Positions 37,095 to 44,941 of a DNA stretch of 64,000 bases are shown here, piece by piece. A program made the translations under genes and the position numbers. The DNA lies in NCBI GenBank assembly GCA_035945115.1, contig DASZAN010000155.1, forward strand, positions 1-64,000, given 5' to 3'. Under the pieces are notes generated by a model. It had not been told where the DNA came from, searched no databases, and saw only the letters and a program-made list of their open reading frames with translations. How positions within the stretch are numbered: position 1 is the first letter of the stretch; each line of letters opens with the position of its first letter. This stretch comes from DAHUYF01 sp035945115. Its GTDB lineage: Bacteria > Pseudomonadota > Alphaproteobacteria > ATCC43930 > CGMCC-115725.

Positions 37095-37107
37095 GATGAG
37101 CGTGTGT

Positions 37108-38244
37108 TCACGCGGTCTTCGTCGCGAGAAGCGGCGCTACTTTGGCCGCAAAGAGCTCCATGCTCCCGAGGATTTGGCGCTGCGATAGACCCGGGAGCGC
37201 CATATCCGCAAGGAGGATTTCCACGCCGCCAATCTCGCGCAGTTCATTGAGGCGCTCGGCCACATAGTCCGGCGGGCCGACGATGACGTTGCCGCGCTCA
37301 ACCAGGAACTCATACCCCATCTTCATCCCTGGCGCGGGTGTTTCACCGGGGTTCATGAACATCGTCAGCCCGCGGAATGGGTTGTTGTAGAGGAACACGA
37401 ACGACGCGCTGTCGCGGCCATCACGCTGCGCCTCTTCCATGGTGGGTGCCACATAGATCTGCCGCAACACGCCGACGTGCTGCTTGGCATCGATCGCGCG
37501 ACCTTCGTGCTTCGAGCGCAGCTCCGCATAGCGCTCCATATAGACGCGGATTGCTTTGGGCGGCGGCTGCCACAGCTGAATGTCGATGCCGCGCGTCGCC
37601 GCGAACTCGACGGAGGTCGGGCTCGAGCACACCTGGTAAAGCGGCGGGTGCGGCTTTTGGTAGGGCCGCGGCACGATCGCGAGCTTGGTGACGCGCTCGC
37701 CGTCGCGCCAGCGCGGATCCGCCGGGTACATCGGATGATTCCAGCTCGTGGCCGGCGCCGGAAAGACGTAATTCGGACCTTGGTGGCTGAAGAACTCCTC
37801 GGTCCATGCTTTGCGGATGACCTCGAGGGATTCGCGAAAGAGCGTCATCAGCGCGTCCGAATTGCGCGGATCGGCGTTGGGGTGAAAGTTGGGTCCTTCC
37901 CGCGGCCACACGCCGCGTCCGACTGATACGTCGAGGCGGCCGGCGAGCAGATGATCCAGAATCGCCAAATCCTCGGCGACACGGATCGGGTGCCACCACG
38001 GCAGGATGACCGCGCACATGCCCATGCGCACCCGCCTCGTCCGCGCGCCGAGGTCGGAGGCGAGGAGAATCGGATTGGCACTGTTCCCCATCCCTTCGGG
38101 GCCAAAGTGATGTTCGGCGATCCACAGCGTCTCGAATCCAGCGTCGTCGCACATCTTGGCCTGCTCGCGCAGTTCATTCATGATCTGCTGGTAAGGCCGC
38201 CGGTTGTTGGGATCGGCAAGTGTGGTGAAAAAGCTGTAGCGCAT
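37108..38244 (-). CDS. Luciferase-like (LLM) flavin-dependent monooxygenase
   Basis: A 378-residue protein. AGFETLWIAEHHFGPEGMGNS (about residues 35-55), RVRMGMCAVILPWWHPIRVAEDLA and LDVSVGRGVWPRE form the TIM-barrel flavin site of the LLM class. It probably oxidises a small organic compound with reduced flavin from a partner reductase; the substrate is not evident. The esterase gene is read divergently 163 bases away. Confidence 0.88.
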   Translation of the reverse strand: MRYSFFTTLADPNNRRPYQQIMNELREQAKMCDDAGFETLWIAEHHFGPEGMGNSANPILLASDLGARTRRVRMGMCAVILPWWHPIRVAEDLAILDHLLAGRLDVSVGRGVWPREGPNFHPNADPRNSDALMTLFRESLEVIRKAWTEEFFSHQGPNYVFPAPATSWNHPMYPADPRWRDGERVTKLAIVPRPYQKPHPPLYQVCSSPTSVEFAATRGIDIQLWQPPPKAIRVYMERYAELRSKHEGRAIDAKQHVGVLRQIYVAPTMEEAQRDGRDSASFVFLYNNPFRGLTMFMNPGETPAPGMKMGYEFLVERGNVIVGPPDYVAERLNELREIGGVEILLADMALPGLSQRQILGSMELFAAKVAPLLATKTA

Positions 38245-38407
38245 CGTTCACCCGCTCAAAGAGTGGCGCCGCCGTGGCCGCGCCATTATCCGGCAAGGAT
38301 GGGAAATGGGCAGCCGTTTTTTTGAGCGATGACCGGCGCTAGAGTTTTGCGGGCGGTGCATTCGACGTGGCGTGGCCCGAATGCGCCGGGCATGAGCGGG
38401 GTCATTG

Positions 38408-39373
38408 ATGAACGACACGTTCGACGTGCACCCTGATATGGCGGAATTGATCCGCGCCAAAGAAACCGCGGCGAAGAGTGCGGCGACGCAGGGAGAGCGC
38501 TCGGCTTGGGACGCCTACGGGGCAAGCATGCGTCGGCCATATCCCAGTGGCATGAGCGTCTCTGACACGAGCTTTCCATCGTCGCGCGACGGATCCGCGA
38601 GAATTCCGGTCCGTATCTATCGCCCTCCGGGCGGTTCCCAGCAAAATGCCTGTGTCCTCTACCTGCATGGCGGCGCCTTCATTAAGGGGAGCTTGGAGAG
38701 CGGCGATGCCATCGCCTGGGGTGTCGCCGATCAGGTCGAAGCAATCGTCATCAGCGTCGATTACCTCCTCGCGCCCGAGCACCCGTTTCCCGCCGGCATT
38801 GACGACTGCTATTCGGTGCTGAGTTACGTCGCGGCACATGGTAGAGACATCGACGTCGATGCCGGTCGCATCGCCGTGTGGGGAGACAGTGCCGGCGGAA
38901 ATTTTGCCGCAGCGCTTTGCCTGATGGCGCGCGATCGCGGCGGCGCCACGATCGTCGCCCAAGCCCTCAACTATCCCTGTCTCACCGACGAACTGGTGGC
39001 ACCGTCCTACGAGACCTATGCGACGTCGCCCGGTCTCAGCACGGAAACGATGGAAGACGGATGGACCCAATATCTTGCCGGCGAGCGGCCAACGCGAAAT
39101 CCCTATGCTGCCCCGCTCAAGGCGACCGATCTCGCGCGACTACCGCCAGCCCACATCCATGTGGCGGAAATCGATCCCCTTGCCGATGATGGGCGAGAAT
39201 ACGCCGGACGCCTAAAGACTGCTGGGAATGTCGTCGAGTTTCGCTGCGCAGAGCGCATGATCCATGGTTTCCTTCGTGCCCGCTTCTTCGGGCCCGATGC
39301 CGCCGCCGAGTTCGCGCGGCCCTGCGCTTTCCTCAAACGCTATTTGCAGCAAGCGCGGAGTGCGGTGCCGTAG
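38408..39373 (+). CDS. Alpha/beta-hydrolase, HSL-type (family IV) esterase
   Basis: A 321-residue protein from the ATG at 38408. LYLHGGAFIKGS carries the HGG oxyanion-hole motif, VWGDSAGGNFAAAL the nucleophile Ser in GDSAG, AEIDPLADDG the catalytic Asp and MIHGF the His. A family IV carboxylesterase acting on short acyl esters is likely. It is divergent to the flavin monooxygenase, and both could work on the same compound. Confidence 0.9.
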   Translation: MNDTFDVHPDMAELIRAKETAAKSAATQGERSAWDAYGASMRRPYPSGMSVSDTSFPSSRDGSARIPVRIYRPPGGSQQNACVLYLHGGAFIKGSLESGDAIAWGVADQVEAIVISVDYLLAPEHPFPAGIDDCYSVLSYVAAHGRDIDVDAGRIAVWGDSAGGNFAAALCLMARDRGGATIVAQALNYPCLTDELVAPSYETYATSPGLSTETMEDGWTQYLAGERPTRNPYAAPLKATDLARLPPAHIHVAEIDPLADDGREYAGRLKTAGNVVEFRCAERMIHGFLRARFFGPDAAAEFARPCAFLKRYLQQARSAVP

Positions 39374-39485
39374 CGTGGCCCAATACTCGCGCTTCTCTTC
39401 GCGCTTTACTGCGCAAGGTGGCTGCCGGTGACGACGAGCTCGGTCCCGCTGAGGCACGGGCGCTCTGAGCGGCGCAGCAGCCGCC

Positions 39486-40109
39486 TCAAAGCTGGCGGCT
39501 GCGCCGCTTCATGGCTTCTTCCCAGAGCGTCCCGCGAGCCTCGTCGAAGACGAGCGCCGGATCAGCCGGCGCCGTGAACCAGCCTCGTTGCGCCATTTCG
39601 CTCTCGAGTTGGCCGGGGCCCCAGCCGGCGTAGCCGAAGGCGATGAGGCTCTTCGCTGGCCCCTTGTTGTGGGCGATGTCGCGCAGAATTTCGCGGGTCG
39701 AGGTCACCGCCAAATTGCTGCCGACCTCTAACGTCTCGGTGCGATAATAATCGACACTGTGCACAACGAAGCCGACCTCGGGCTCGACCGGGCCGCCGGC
39801 AAAAAGTTGCACGCTCCCTTCGATATGCGTTGCGTCCTCGCCGATCATGTCCATGAGCAGGGCGAGCGGCCGTTCGCCGAGCGGCCGGTTGATGACGATA
39901 CCGAGCGCTCCGCTCAGCTTGTGTCGGACCAGCAGAACGACCGTGTGCTCGAAGCGAGGGTCGCCGATCTCGGGAGACGCGACGAGCAATTGACCGGCGA
40001 GCGAGGCGCCCTGCGGCACCGGCTCTGTCGGCGGTGGTGCGGCTGCCGGAAGCGTAGGGATCGCGAGGAAGATGAGACTCAGGACGCGGCGCGTGAGCCG
40101 ATGCCTCAT
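39486..40109 (-). CDS. YqgE/AlgH family protein with a signal peptide
   Basis: A 207-residue protein; AAGGGA precedes the ATG at 40109. The core SLAGQLLVASPEIGDPRFEH, TVVLLVRHKLSGALGIVINR and AFGYAGWGPGQLESEM is the full AlgH/YqgE domain. The N-terminus RHRLTRRVLSLIFLAIPTLPAAA is a clear signal peptide, which is not usual for the family. The cytoplasmic form is of unknown function; this one should be exported to the periplasm. Confidence 0.9.
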   Translation of the reverse strand: MRHRLTRRVLSLIFLAIPTLPAAAPPPTEPVPQGASLAGQLLVASPEIGDPRFEHTVVLLVRHKLSGALGIVINRPLGERPLALLMDMIGEDATHIEGSVQLFAGGPVEPEVGFVVHSVDYYRTETLEVGSNLAVTSTREILRDIAHNKGPAKSLIAFGYAGWGPGQLESEMAQRGWFTAPADPALVFDEARGTLWEEAMKRRSRQL

Positions 40110-40353
40110 CGCGATTCCCTTCGCTCGCCGGTTGCAATTGACATTGACGCTGATGAAATCGGCCGTCCGCGAGAGGCGAGCAGCACGCATGACGGCCCAT
40201 CATGCTCCAAGAGCCCTGGGAATTCGTCAAGCCTTCGCCCGCATGCCCGTGGGCCAGCGCGCGCGTGACCCTGGCCTGTGATCGCGATCACAGCAGGTGG
40301 GGATGCCTCGCAGCCGGCAGCGTTTATCATCTGCCAGCGCCGCGGAGGTTGTC

Positions 40354-40548
40354 TTGCCTGATCCCAATGTGTTCCGCGAACGTGCTCGCCGCTGTCGCGA
40401 GTTGTTGGAAGTCGCAATCGCGCCCGAGCTCATCGAGCAACTGAAGGTTTGGTCGAGCGAGTTCGATGCCGATGCCGACCAGCTCGATGCTGAACTGGCC
40501 GCTGCTCGACGAGCTTTGCGTCATTCGATGATGAGACGTCGCGCGTAA
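40354..40548 (+). CDS. Small helical protein
   Basis: A 64-residue protein with a TTG start; GGAGG lies six bases before it, which makes the TTG credible. PDPNVFRERARRCRELLEVA and the helix AADQLDAELAAARRAL-like end suggest a short charged coil. Similar small proteins occur in related bacteria as far as remembered. Function unknown. Confidence 0.55.
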   Translation: MPDPNVFRERARRCRELLEVAIAPELIEQLKVWSSEFDADADQLDAELAAARRALRHSMMRRRA

Positions 40549-40633
40549 CCTCGCCGGGTATGATCGAGCGGCAACCATCCTCGGCGCGGCCGGCGGCGCA
40601 AGCTGAAGAGTGAGTTTTGGCGAACAGTCGCGC

Positions 40634-41314
40634 TCAGAAACGGCCGAGAGCGCTTAGACTGACATGGTGGAAAAGCAGCGCTACGCCGAACAGCGCGAAC
40701 CCGTATGCGAACCGACGCCAGCCGATCTCGCGCAAAACGAGCCGCTGACGTCGCTCGGCAATGGCAAGAAATGGGATATCGGAGGTGACAGCCGCGAAAG
40801 CGCGCCAGGCTTCGCCATGGCGGCGCGCCTTTTTTGCGTCGAGAATGGGCGCGCCGGCGAAACCAAGGAGCGCCACGCTGCCGAAGGCCAGCGTTGCCGC
40901 GACGTCGCCGATGATGATGACATGCGCAAGGGCGAAGAGCGCCATGCCCCAGAAAAATGGGTTGCGGGAAATTCGTAAGACTCCGCGGACGACCTCGGGC
41001 GCGTTGAAGAGGCGTTCCGAGCGCACGATGACGGGGTTGGGCGTGGTGACGCCGGCGACGGCGAGGAGCGTGGCGAAAAGGATGACGGGCGCAAGGGCAA
41101 GCCGAAGCGTGCGCGGAACTTGCCACAGCGGCACGGCCGGCGCCGCGTAATACGCGACGAGCAACCACGCGACCGCCCCATAGGCGATCCAAGAGTAGAG
41201 GCGAAAATAGCGTTTCTCGCCGAGGCGGCCGACGAGCCGATCGCGCAGGCGCGTGCTCGCGATCAGGAAGTGGCTGAGCGGGAGAAAGACCGCGGCAAGA
41301 ACGAGATTCATCAT
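40634..41314 (-). CDS. NnrU family membrane protein
   Basis: A 226-residue protein; GGGGAGG lies before the ATG at 41314. About six membrane helices. ISRNPFFWGMALFALAHVII and HHVSLSALGRF-type end, with Arg-x-Pro-x-x-W and several His, are typical of NnrU. The family is linked to nitrogen-oxide metabolism and to cyclisation of carotenoids in other groups; its role here is unknown. It follows the TetR gene by 12 bases. Confidence 0.85.
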   Translation of the reverse strand: MMNLVLAAVFLPLSHFLIASTRLRDRLVGRLGEKRYFRLYSWIAYGAVAWLLVAYYAAPAVPLWQVPRTLRLALAPVILFATLLAVAGVTTPNPVIVRSERLFNAPEVVRGVLRISRNPFFWGMALFALAHVIIIGDVAATLAFGSVALLGFAGAPILDAKKARRHGEAWRAFAAVTSDIPFLAIAERRQRLVLREIGWRRFAYGFALFGVALLFHHVSLSALGRF

Positions 41315-41326
41315 GCCCTGCCTCCC

Positions 41327-41962
41327 CTATTCGAGCCATTTCTGCGAGGGCCGCCGCTTCGCTTGGCGGCCCGGCTTTGATCGCAGCAACGCCCCATAAG
41401 CACAGGCAATGAGCTCATCGACATAGATCGGCGGCCGCTCGTTGGCGGCGACGTGACGACGCGTCGCCGCAAACGGCAAGTCGAGAACCGCCAACGTCGC
41501 AAGCCTCAGTGTTTCCGGTGTCACGCGTTTGAAGAGCCGCCGGGTTATGTCCGCCAGCGCTTCTTCGACCTGGCGGCCGAGCCGCGCGGCTTCGCGTCGC
41601 ATCTCCGCCGGCCACTCATCGGCGAAAAAATCGTCGCGACGGTGCAGCAGCAGGATGCGCGCGCCGACAAAATCGGCGCGTGCGCTGCGCGGCAGCGACA
41701 GCGCCGCGTCGCGGCCGGCGGCCAGCGGATCGGCATCCGCCAGCGCCGCGACGAAGCGATCCTGGAACTCGGCCGCCTTGCCGAGCCAGAGGCGGCCCAA
41801 GAGCGCATGCCGCGATGGGAATCGGTGATAGATCGACCCCCAAGGCGCGTCGATGGCAGCACCGATGGCGCCGATCGTCGCGGCCCCCGGCCCGCCTCTC
41901 GCCACGAGACCGGCCGCCGCATCGAGAATCTTCGCCTCGGAAAACCGTGAAGGCCGGGCCAT
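41327..41962 (-). CDS. TetR/AcrR family transcriptional regulator
   Basis: A 211-residue protein. FSEAKILDAAAGLVARGGPGAATIGAIGAAIDAPWGSIYHRF (residues 6-48 in pieces) is the TetR helix-turn-helix. The C-terminal ligand domain has an Arg/Asp-rich helical pattern. It is transcribed together with the NnrU gene and may repress that unit. An ATTAGATACTATAATCTAT tract lies directly in front of the gene (about 41965-41983), with the imperfect palindrome TAGATA-TCTATA, and could be its operator. Confidence 0.85.
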   Translation of the reverse strand: MARPSRFSEAKILDAAAGLVARGGPGAATIGAIGAAIDAPWGSIYHRFPSRHALLGRLWLGKAAEFQDRFVAALADADPLAAGRDAALSLPRSARADFVGARILLLHRRDDFFADEWPAEMRREAARLGRQVEEALADITRRLFKRVTPETLRLATLAVLDLPFAATRRHVAANERPPIYVDELIACAYGALLRSKPGRQAKRRPSQKWLE

Positions 41963-42273
41963 AGATATTAGATACTATAATCTATAACGAAGTCAAGCCC
42001 GGGCGATTGGGGGACTCGCGTTCGGTGCGGGCGCGGGCGGGACGCCGATGGCCCGTCGCTCTTCCGCCTCTGCCGTCAAGCGTGGACGCCGCACAAGTTG
42101 TAGAGAGATTTGCCCGCACTCGCACTGTGTAGTAGTGCGCTTCCTGAACTCGCGTGGCATGTCGTCGCATCTGCAAAGTTCTTGGAAAGAAATCTTGCGA
42201 TAATGTGACGAGAGCCGTGCACGTTGCTCGGCGCAAGCCGAGCTGGTCGAGGGACGCCGAGACGCCAATGGGT
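41963..42273. promoter_or_regulatory. Upstream region of the TetR-NnrU unit
   Basis: An AT-rich patch next to the start codon (41963-41985, ATAGATATTAGATACTATAA) is probably the promoter and operator of the TetR gene. The rest, about 290 bases, shows no gene. Confidence 0.4.
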
Positions 42274-42518
42274 AAGGCGGAGTTTCAGAGATCGCTTGTC
42301 GCTTGCTGGAGCCTTTCGGTCAGATCGAGAACGCCATGACCCGCACGCAAGAGGGAACGGGCTTGGGGCTTCCCCTCACCCGGAACCTGGTCGAGCTCCA
42401 TGGCGGCAGCTTCGAGATTGCGAGCGAACCCGGTCGAGGCACCGTCGTCCGCGTCACCTTCCCCTATGCCGAACCTTCTGGCCCCACGCGCTCGGCGTCC
42501 TCGAAGTCTGCCGCGTGA
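42274..42518 (+). pseudogene. C-terminal remnant of a sensor histidine kinase
   Basis: The frame from the TAA at about 42271 to the stop at 42518 reads LLEPFGQIENAMTRTQEG and TGLGLPLTRNLVELHGG, then FEIASEPGRGTVVRVTFP. These are the G1/F/G2 boxes and the last helix of a HATPase domain. The dimerisation domain, N box and any sensor are missing, and there is no start or ribosome site. It is the left-over end of a lost kinase gene. Confidence 0.8.
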
Positions 42519-42679
42519 ACGCCGTGTCCCCGCGGCGGCCGAGCGATCTGTGGTGGTTCAGGCGCAACCCTTGTCTCACCACCGACCGGCGAAACGGCGG
42601 CGGGGGCGCCGGCGACTGTCACCGAGCGCCCGCGCGCGCCCCTCTCCGCGTCAAGTGATGGCCGATTGGCCGGCGATGG

Positions 42680-43162
42680 TTACTTCTCCAGGCACTTGCC
42701 GTGGAACACTAGCGTGAGCTCCGTGGGGTTCGGGATATGCAAGGGGCCGGAGCGGTGGACCTCGGTCAGCGGCTCGTTCGCCTTGCCGATCGTGAAGGAG
42801 CGGAGCGCCACCCGTTGCACGATTTGGCCGTCCGTGATCACGGCATAGAGGCGCGCCGGCTTGTTGTCCTCCAAGCCGACCAGCATGCATTGCGGCGTCA
42901 CGCCTTCGGTGATGGTGGTGAGGCGTTTCGTATTGCCGTTGTCGGTCTCGATCCGAATTTTCATTTTCTGAATGACCACCGGATCGAACTTCGCGTCGAA
43001 CTCTCTCGTCTCATTGTTCTTGAAGCTGCGCGTGGCGTTTTCGGCAAGCTCGTTGGGGCCGGGCTGAAACTGACCGGGAAATTTCGCCAGAGCCGAGGTT
43101 GCCGCCGCGGAAACCGTCAAAGCGAACGCCGCAGCCAAGGCCGATGCATGAACAGTTCGCAT
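42680..43162 (-). CDS. Secreted protein of unknown function
   Basis: A 160-residue protein from the ATG at 43162. Residues 1-26 (ALAAAFALTVSAAATSALA) form a signal peptide. The mature domain is beta-rich with two Cys (VTPQCMLVG, FHGKCLEK) near 90 and 156, which could pair. It has a conserved-looking end NPTELTLVFHGKCLEK. No family was recognised. Confidence 0.7.
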   Translation of the reverse strand: MRTVHASALAAAFALTVSAAATSALAKFPGQFQPGPNELAENATRSFKNNETREFDAKFDPVVIQKMKIRIETDNGNTKRLTTITEGVTPQCMLVGLEDNKPARLYAVITDGQIVQRVALRSFTIGKANEPLTEVHRSGPLHIPNPTELTLVFHGKCLEK

Positions 43163-43367
43163 GATCACTCCCTATGCTCGAACGCTTGGCGGACGACGCC
43201 AAGAACGGGGCATATTTCGACGCACGAGGGTTGACGGATCGTTGAACGGCAGGCGCTTCACGTGATCGCGGCCTCGATAACCCAGCGTTGACACATTCGC
43301 CGTCGATGCCGCAAAAACTTGGGCTGATTTCACGTGAAAACCAAGACCCTGAGCGGGCGGAGCCTTT

Positions 43368-44099
43368 ATGAGCAGCCAAGCGAATGACGACGCGCTTACC
43401 GCGGCGTGCGATTTCACGCAGGGGATCGCCGAGCGCTGGTGGTCCGAGTTCGGCGAACGTCTGCTCGGCATCTATCGCATCGGCAGCCTTGCCCATGGCG
43501 GGTTCAGCGCGCGCTACAGCGACATCGATGTGGCAGTGATCGCCGCGGCGCCGCTCGATCCGGCCGAGTTGGAGCGCATGCGTGCGGTGGCGGCGGACGT
43601 CTCGAGCGAGCTCGCTGCGAAGCTCTCGATCTTCTGGGCGGAGCGCTCGTTCCGCGCCGGCCGTCTTCCGCCGCTCGATCGCGTCGACTATCTGGATCAC
43701 GCCGTAGCCATTGTCGAACGCGAGCGCGTGCGGCCGGAGCGTCCGACCTTGGCGGCGATTCGCGACTACCTGCGCGGTGGACCGCTCGAGCAATGGGCGC
43801 AGCAGAGCCGCTCATTGCGCGCGCTTTCGGCGCTCGGGCCGAACGACCACAAGCCCTATCTGCGCTGCCTCCTTTATCCCGCGCGCTTCCTCTACAGTTG
43901 GGCGACGGGCGCCATGGCCTCGAACGACGACGCCGTGGCATTCCTGCAGCGCCATCCGGTGCCCGGCGTCGATATCGGGCTCATCGAGCGCGCGCTCGAA
44001 TGCCGCCGTGAGAACCGCGACCTCGATGCGCTTTTCGCCGAGCGGTCGCGATTGGATGATCAGCTGGCGGCATGCACGGACTTTATCGCCCGAGCATGA
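43368..44099 (+). CDS. Nucleotidyltransferase-domain protein
   Basis: A 243-residue protein. IGSLAHGGFSARYSDIDVAVI (about residues 40-60) carries the Gly-Ser and Asp-x-Asp of the pol-beta type nucleotidyltransferase fold. The C-terminal part is helical. It might modify an antibiotic, protein or sugar; no substrate can be assigned. It ends 19 bases before the gluconokinase gene. Confidence 0.82.
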   Translation: MSSQANDDALTAACDFTQGIAERWWSEFGERLLGIYRIGSLAHGGFSARYSDIDVAVIAAAPLDPAELERMRAVAADVSSELAAKLSIFWAERSFRAGRLPPLDRVDYLDHAVAIVERERVRPERPTLAAIRDYLRGGPLEQWAQQSRSLRALSALGPNDHKPYLRCLLYPARFLYSWATGAMASNDDAVAFLQRHPVPGVDIGLIERALECRRENRDLDALFAERSRLDDQLAACTDFIARA

Positions 44100-44118
44100 C
44101 GTGACAGGGGAAGCGACG

Positions 44119-44667
44119 ATGGGTGAACAGCGCGGCACGGCGCCCGCGCACGTGCTGGTGCTCATGGGCGTCTCGGGATCGGGGAAGACGACGGTGGGCG
44201 CGCACCTCGCCGGGCGACTCGGCTGGAGTGCCGCCGAGGCCGATGATTTTCACCCCGCCCAGAATGTCGCCAAGATGCGGAGCGGCGTGCCGCTCGATGA
44301 CGCCGATCGGCTGCCCTGGCTCGAAGCGATCGCGGCGCAGATCGACCGCTGGCGCAGCGATGGGAAGCGCGGCGTCATCACCTGCTCGGCGCTCAAACGC
44401 CGCTACCGCGACATTATCGTCGGCAAGCGCCCGGAAGTACGCCTCGTCTTCTTGAAGGGCGAACGCGAGCTCATCGCCGATCGCCTCGCCGCCCGCCTCG
44501 GCCACTTCATGCCGCCCACCCTGCTCGAAAGCCAATTCGCCGCCCTTGAAGAGCCGACGGCCGAGGAACGGCCGGTCGTCGTGCCGATCCACGAGCCGCC
44601 GCCGCGACTCGCCGAGCGGATCATCGCAGCGCTCAATCTTCGTCCGTCGCGCGCCCAGCGCGATTGA
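44119..44667 (+). CDS. gntK: Gluconokinase
   Basis: A 182-residue protein, typical length. LMGVSGSGKTTVGAHLA holds the P-loop (GVSGSGKTT), EADDFHPAQNVAKMRSGVPL the gluconate site, and CSALKRRYRDIIV with VFLKG the lid region. It phosphorylates D-gluconate to 6-phosphogluconate in the cytoplasm. The matching dehydrogenase gene is at 52257-53225, beyond the conflict-type operon and fluoride genes. Confidence 0.92.
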   Translation: MGEQRGTAPAHVLVLMGVSGSGKTTVGAHLAGRLGWSAAEADDFHPAQNVAKMRSGVPLDDADRLPWLEAIAAQIDRWRSDGKRGVITCSALKRRYRDIIVGKRPEVRLVFLKGERELIADRLAARLGHFMPPTLLESQFAALEEPTAEERPVVVPIHEPPPRLAERIIAALNLRPSRAQRD

Positions 44668-44783
44668 CGCGCTGACCCTTCGGACTTTAGAGCTGGCGCA
44701 TAGACTGGCCAGAATGGTAATCGGGCCTTGGTCTTGACAACTTCAAGAAGTCGCATACGATGATTGTTGGAGGGTGGCTCAGG

Positions 44784-44909
44784 ATGTTGCGCTTTGCACC
44801 ATTGGTAGTGATTTGTCTCTTAGCGATTGCTGGGGCAGTGTTGGCTTCGGTCGTGTATTCTATGACCGGATCGACCGTTGCAATAGCGGCCTGTATTGAT
44901 AAGTGCTGA
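44784..44909 (+). CDS. Small membrane peptide
   Basis: A 41-residue frame: MLRFAPLVVICLLAIAGAV and a Cys-containing end AACIDKC. One hydrophobic helix. GGAGGG lies 11 bases before the ATG at 44784; an in-frame ATG at 44760 would add eight residues. It is read toward the conflict-type operon and could belong to it or be a lipoprotein-like peptide; function unknown. Confidence 0.4.
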   Translation: MLRFAPLVVICLLAIAGAVLASVVYSMTGSTVAIAACIDKC

Positions 44910-44941
44910 CTGACCCTCGCAGCAACGGGACTAATGCCAAA

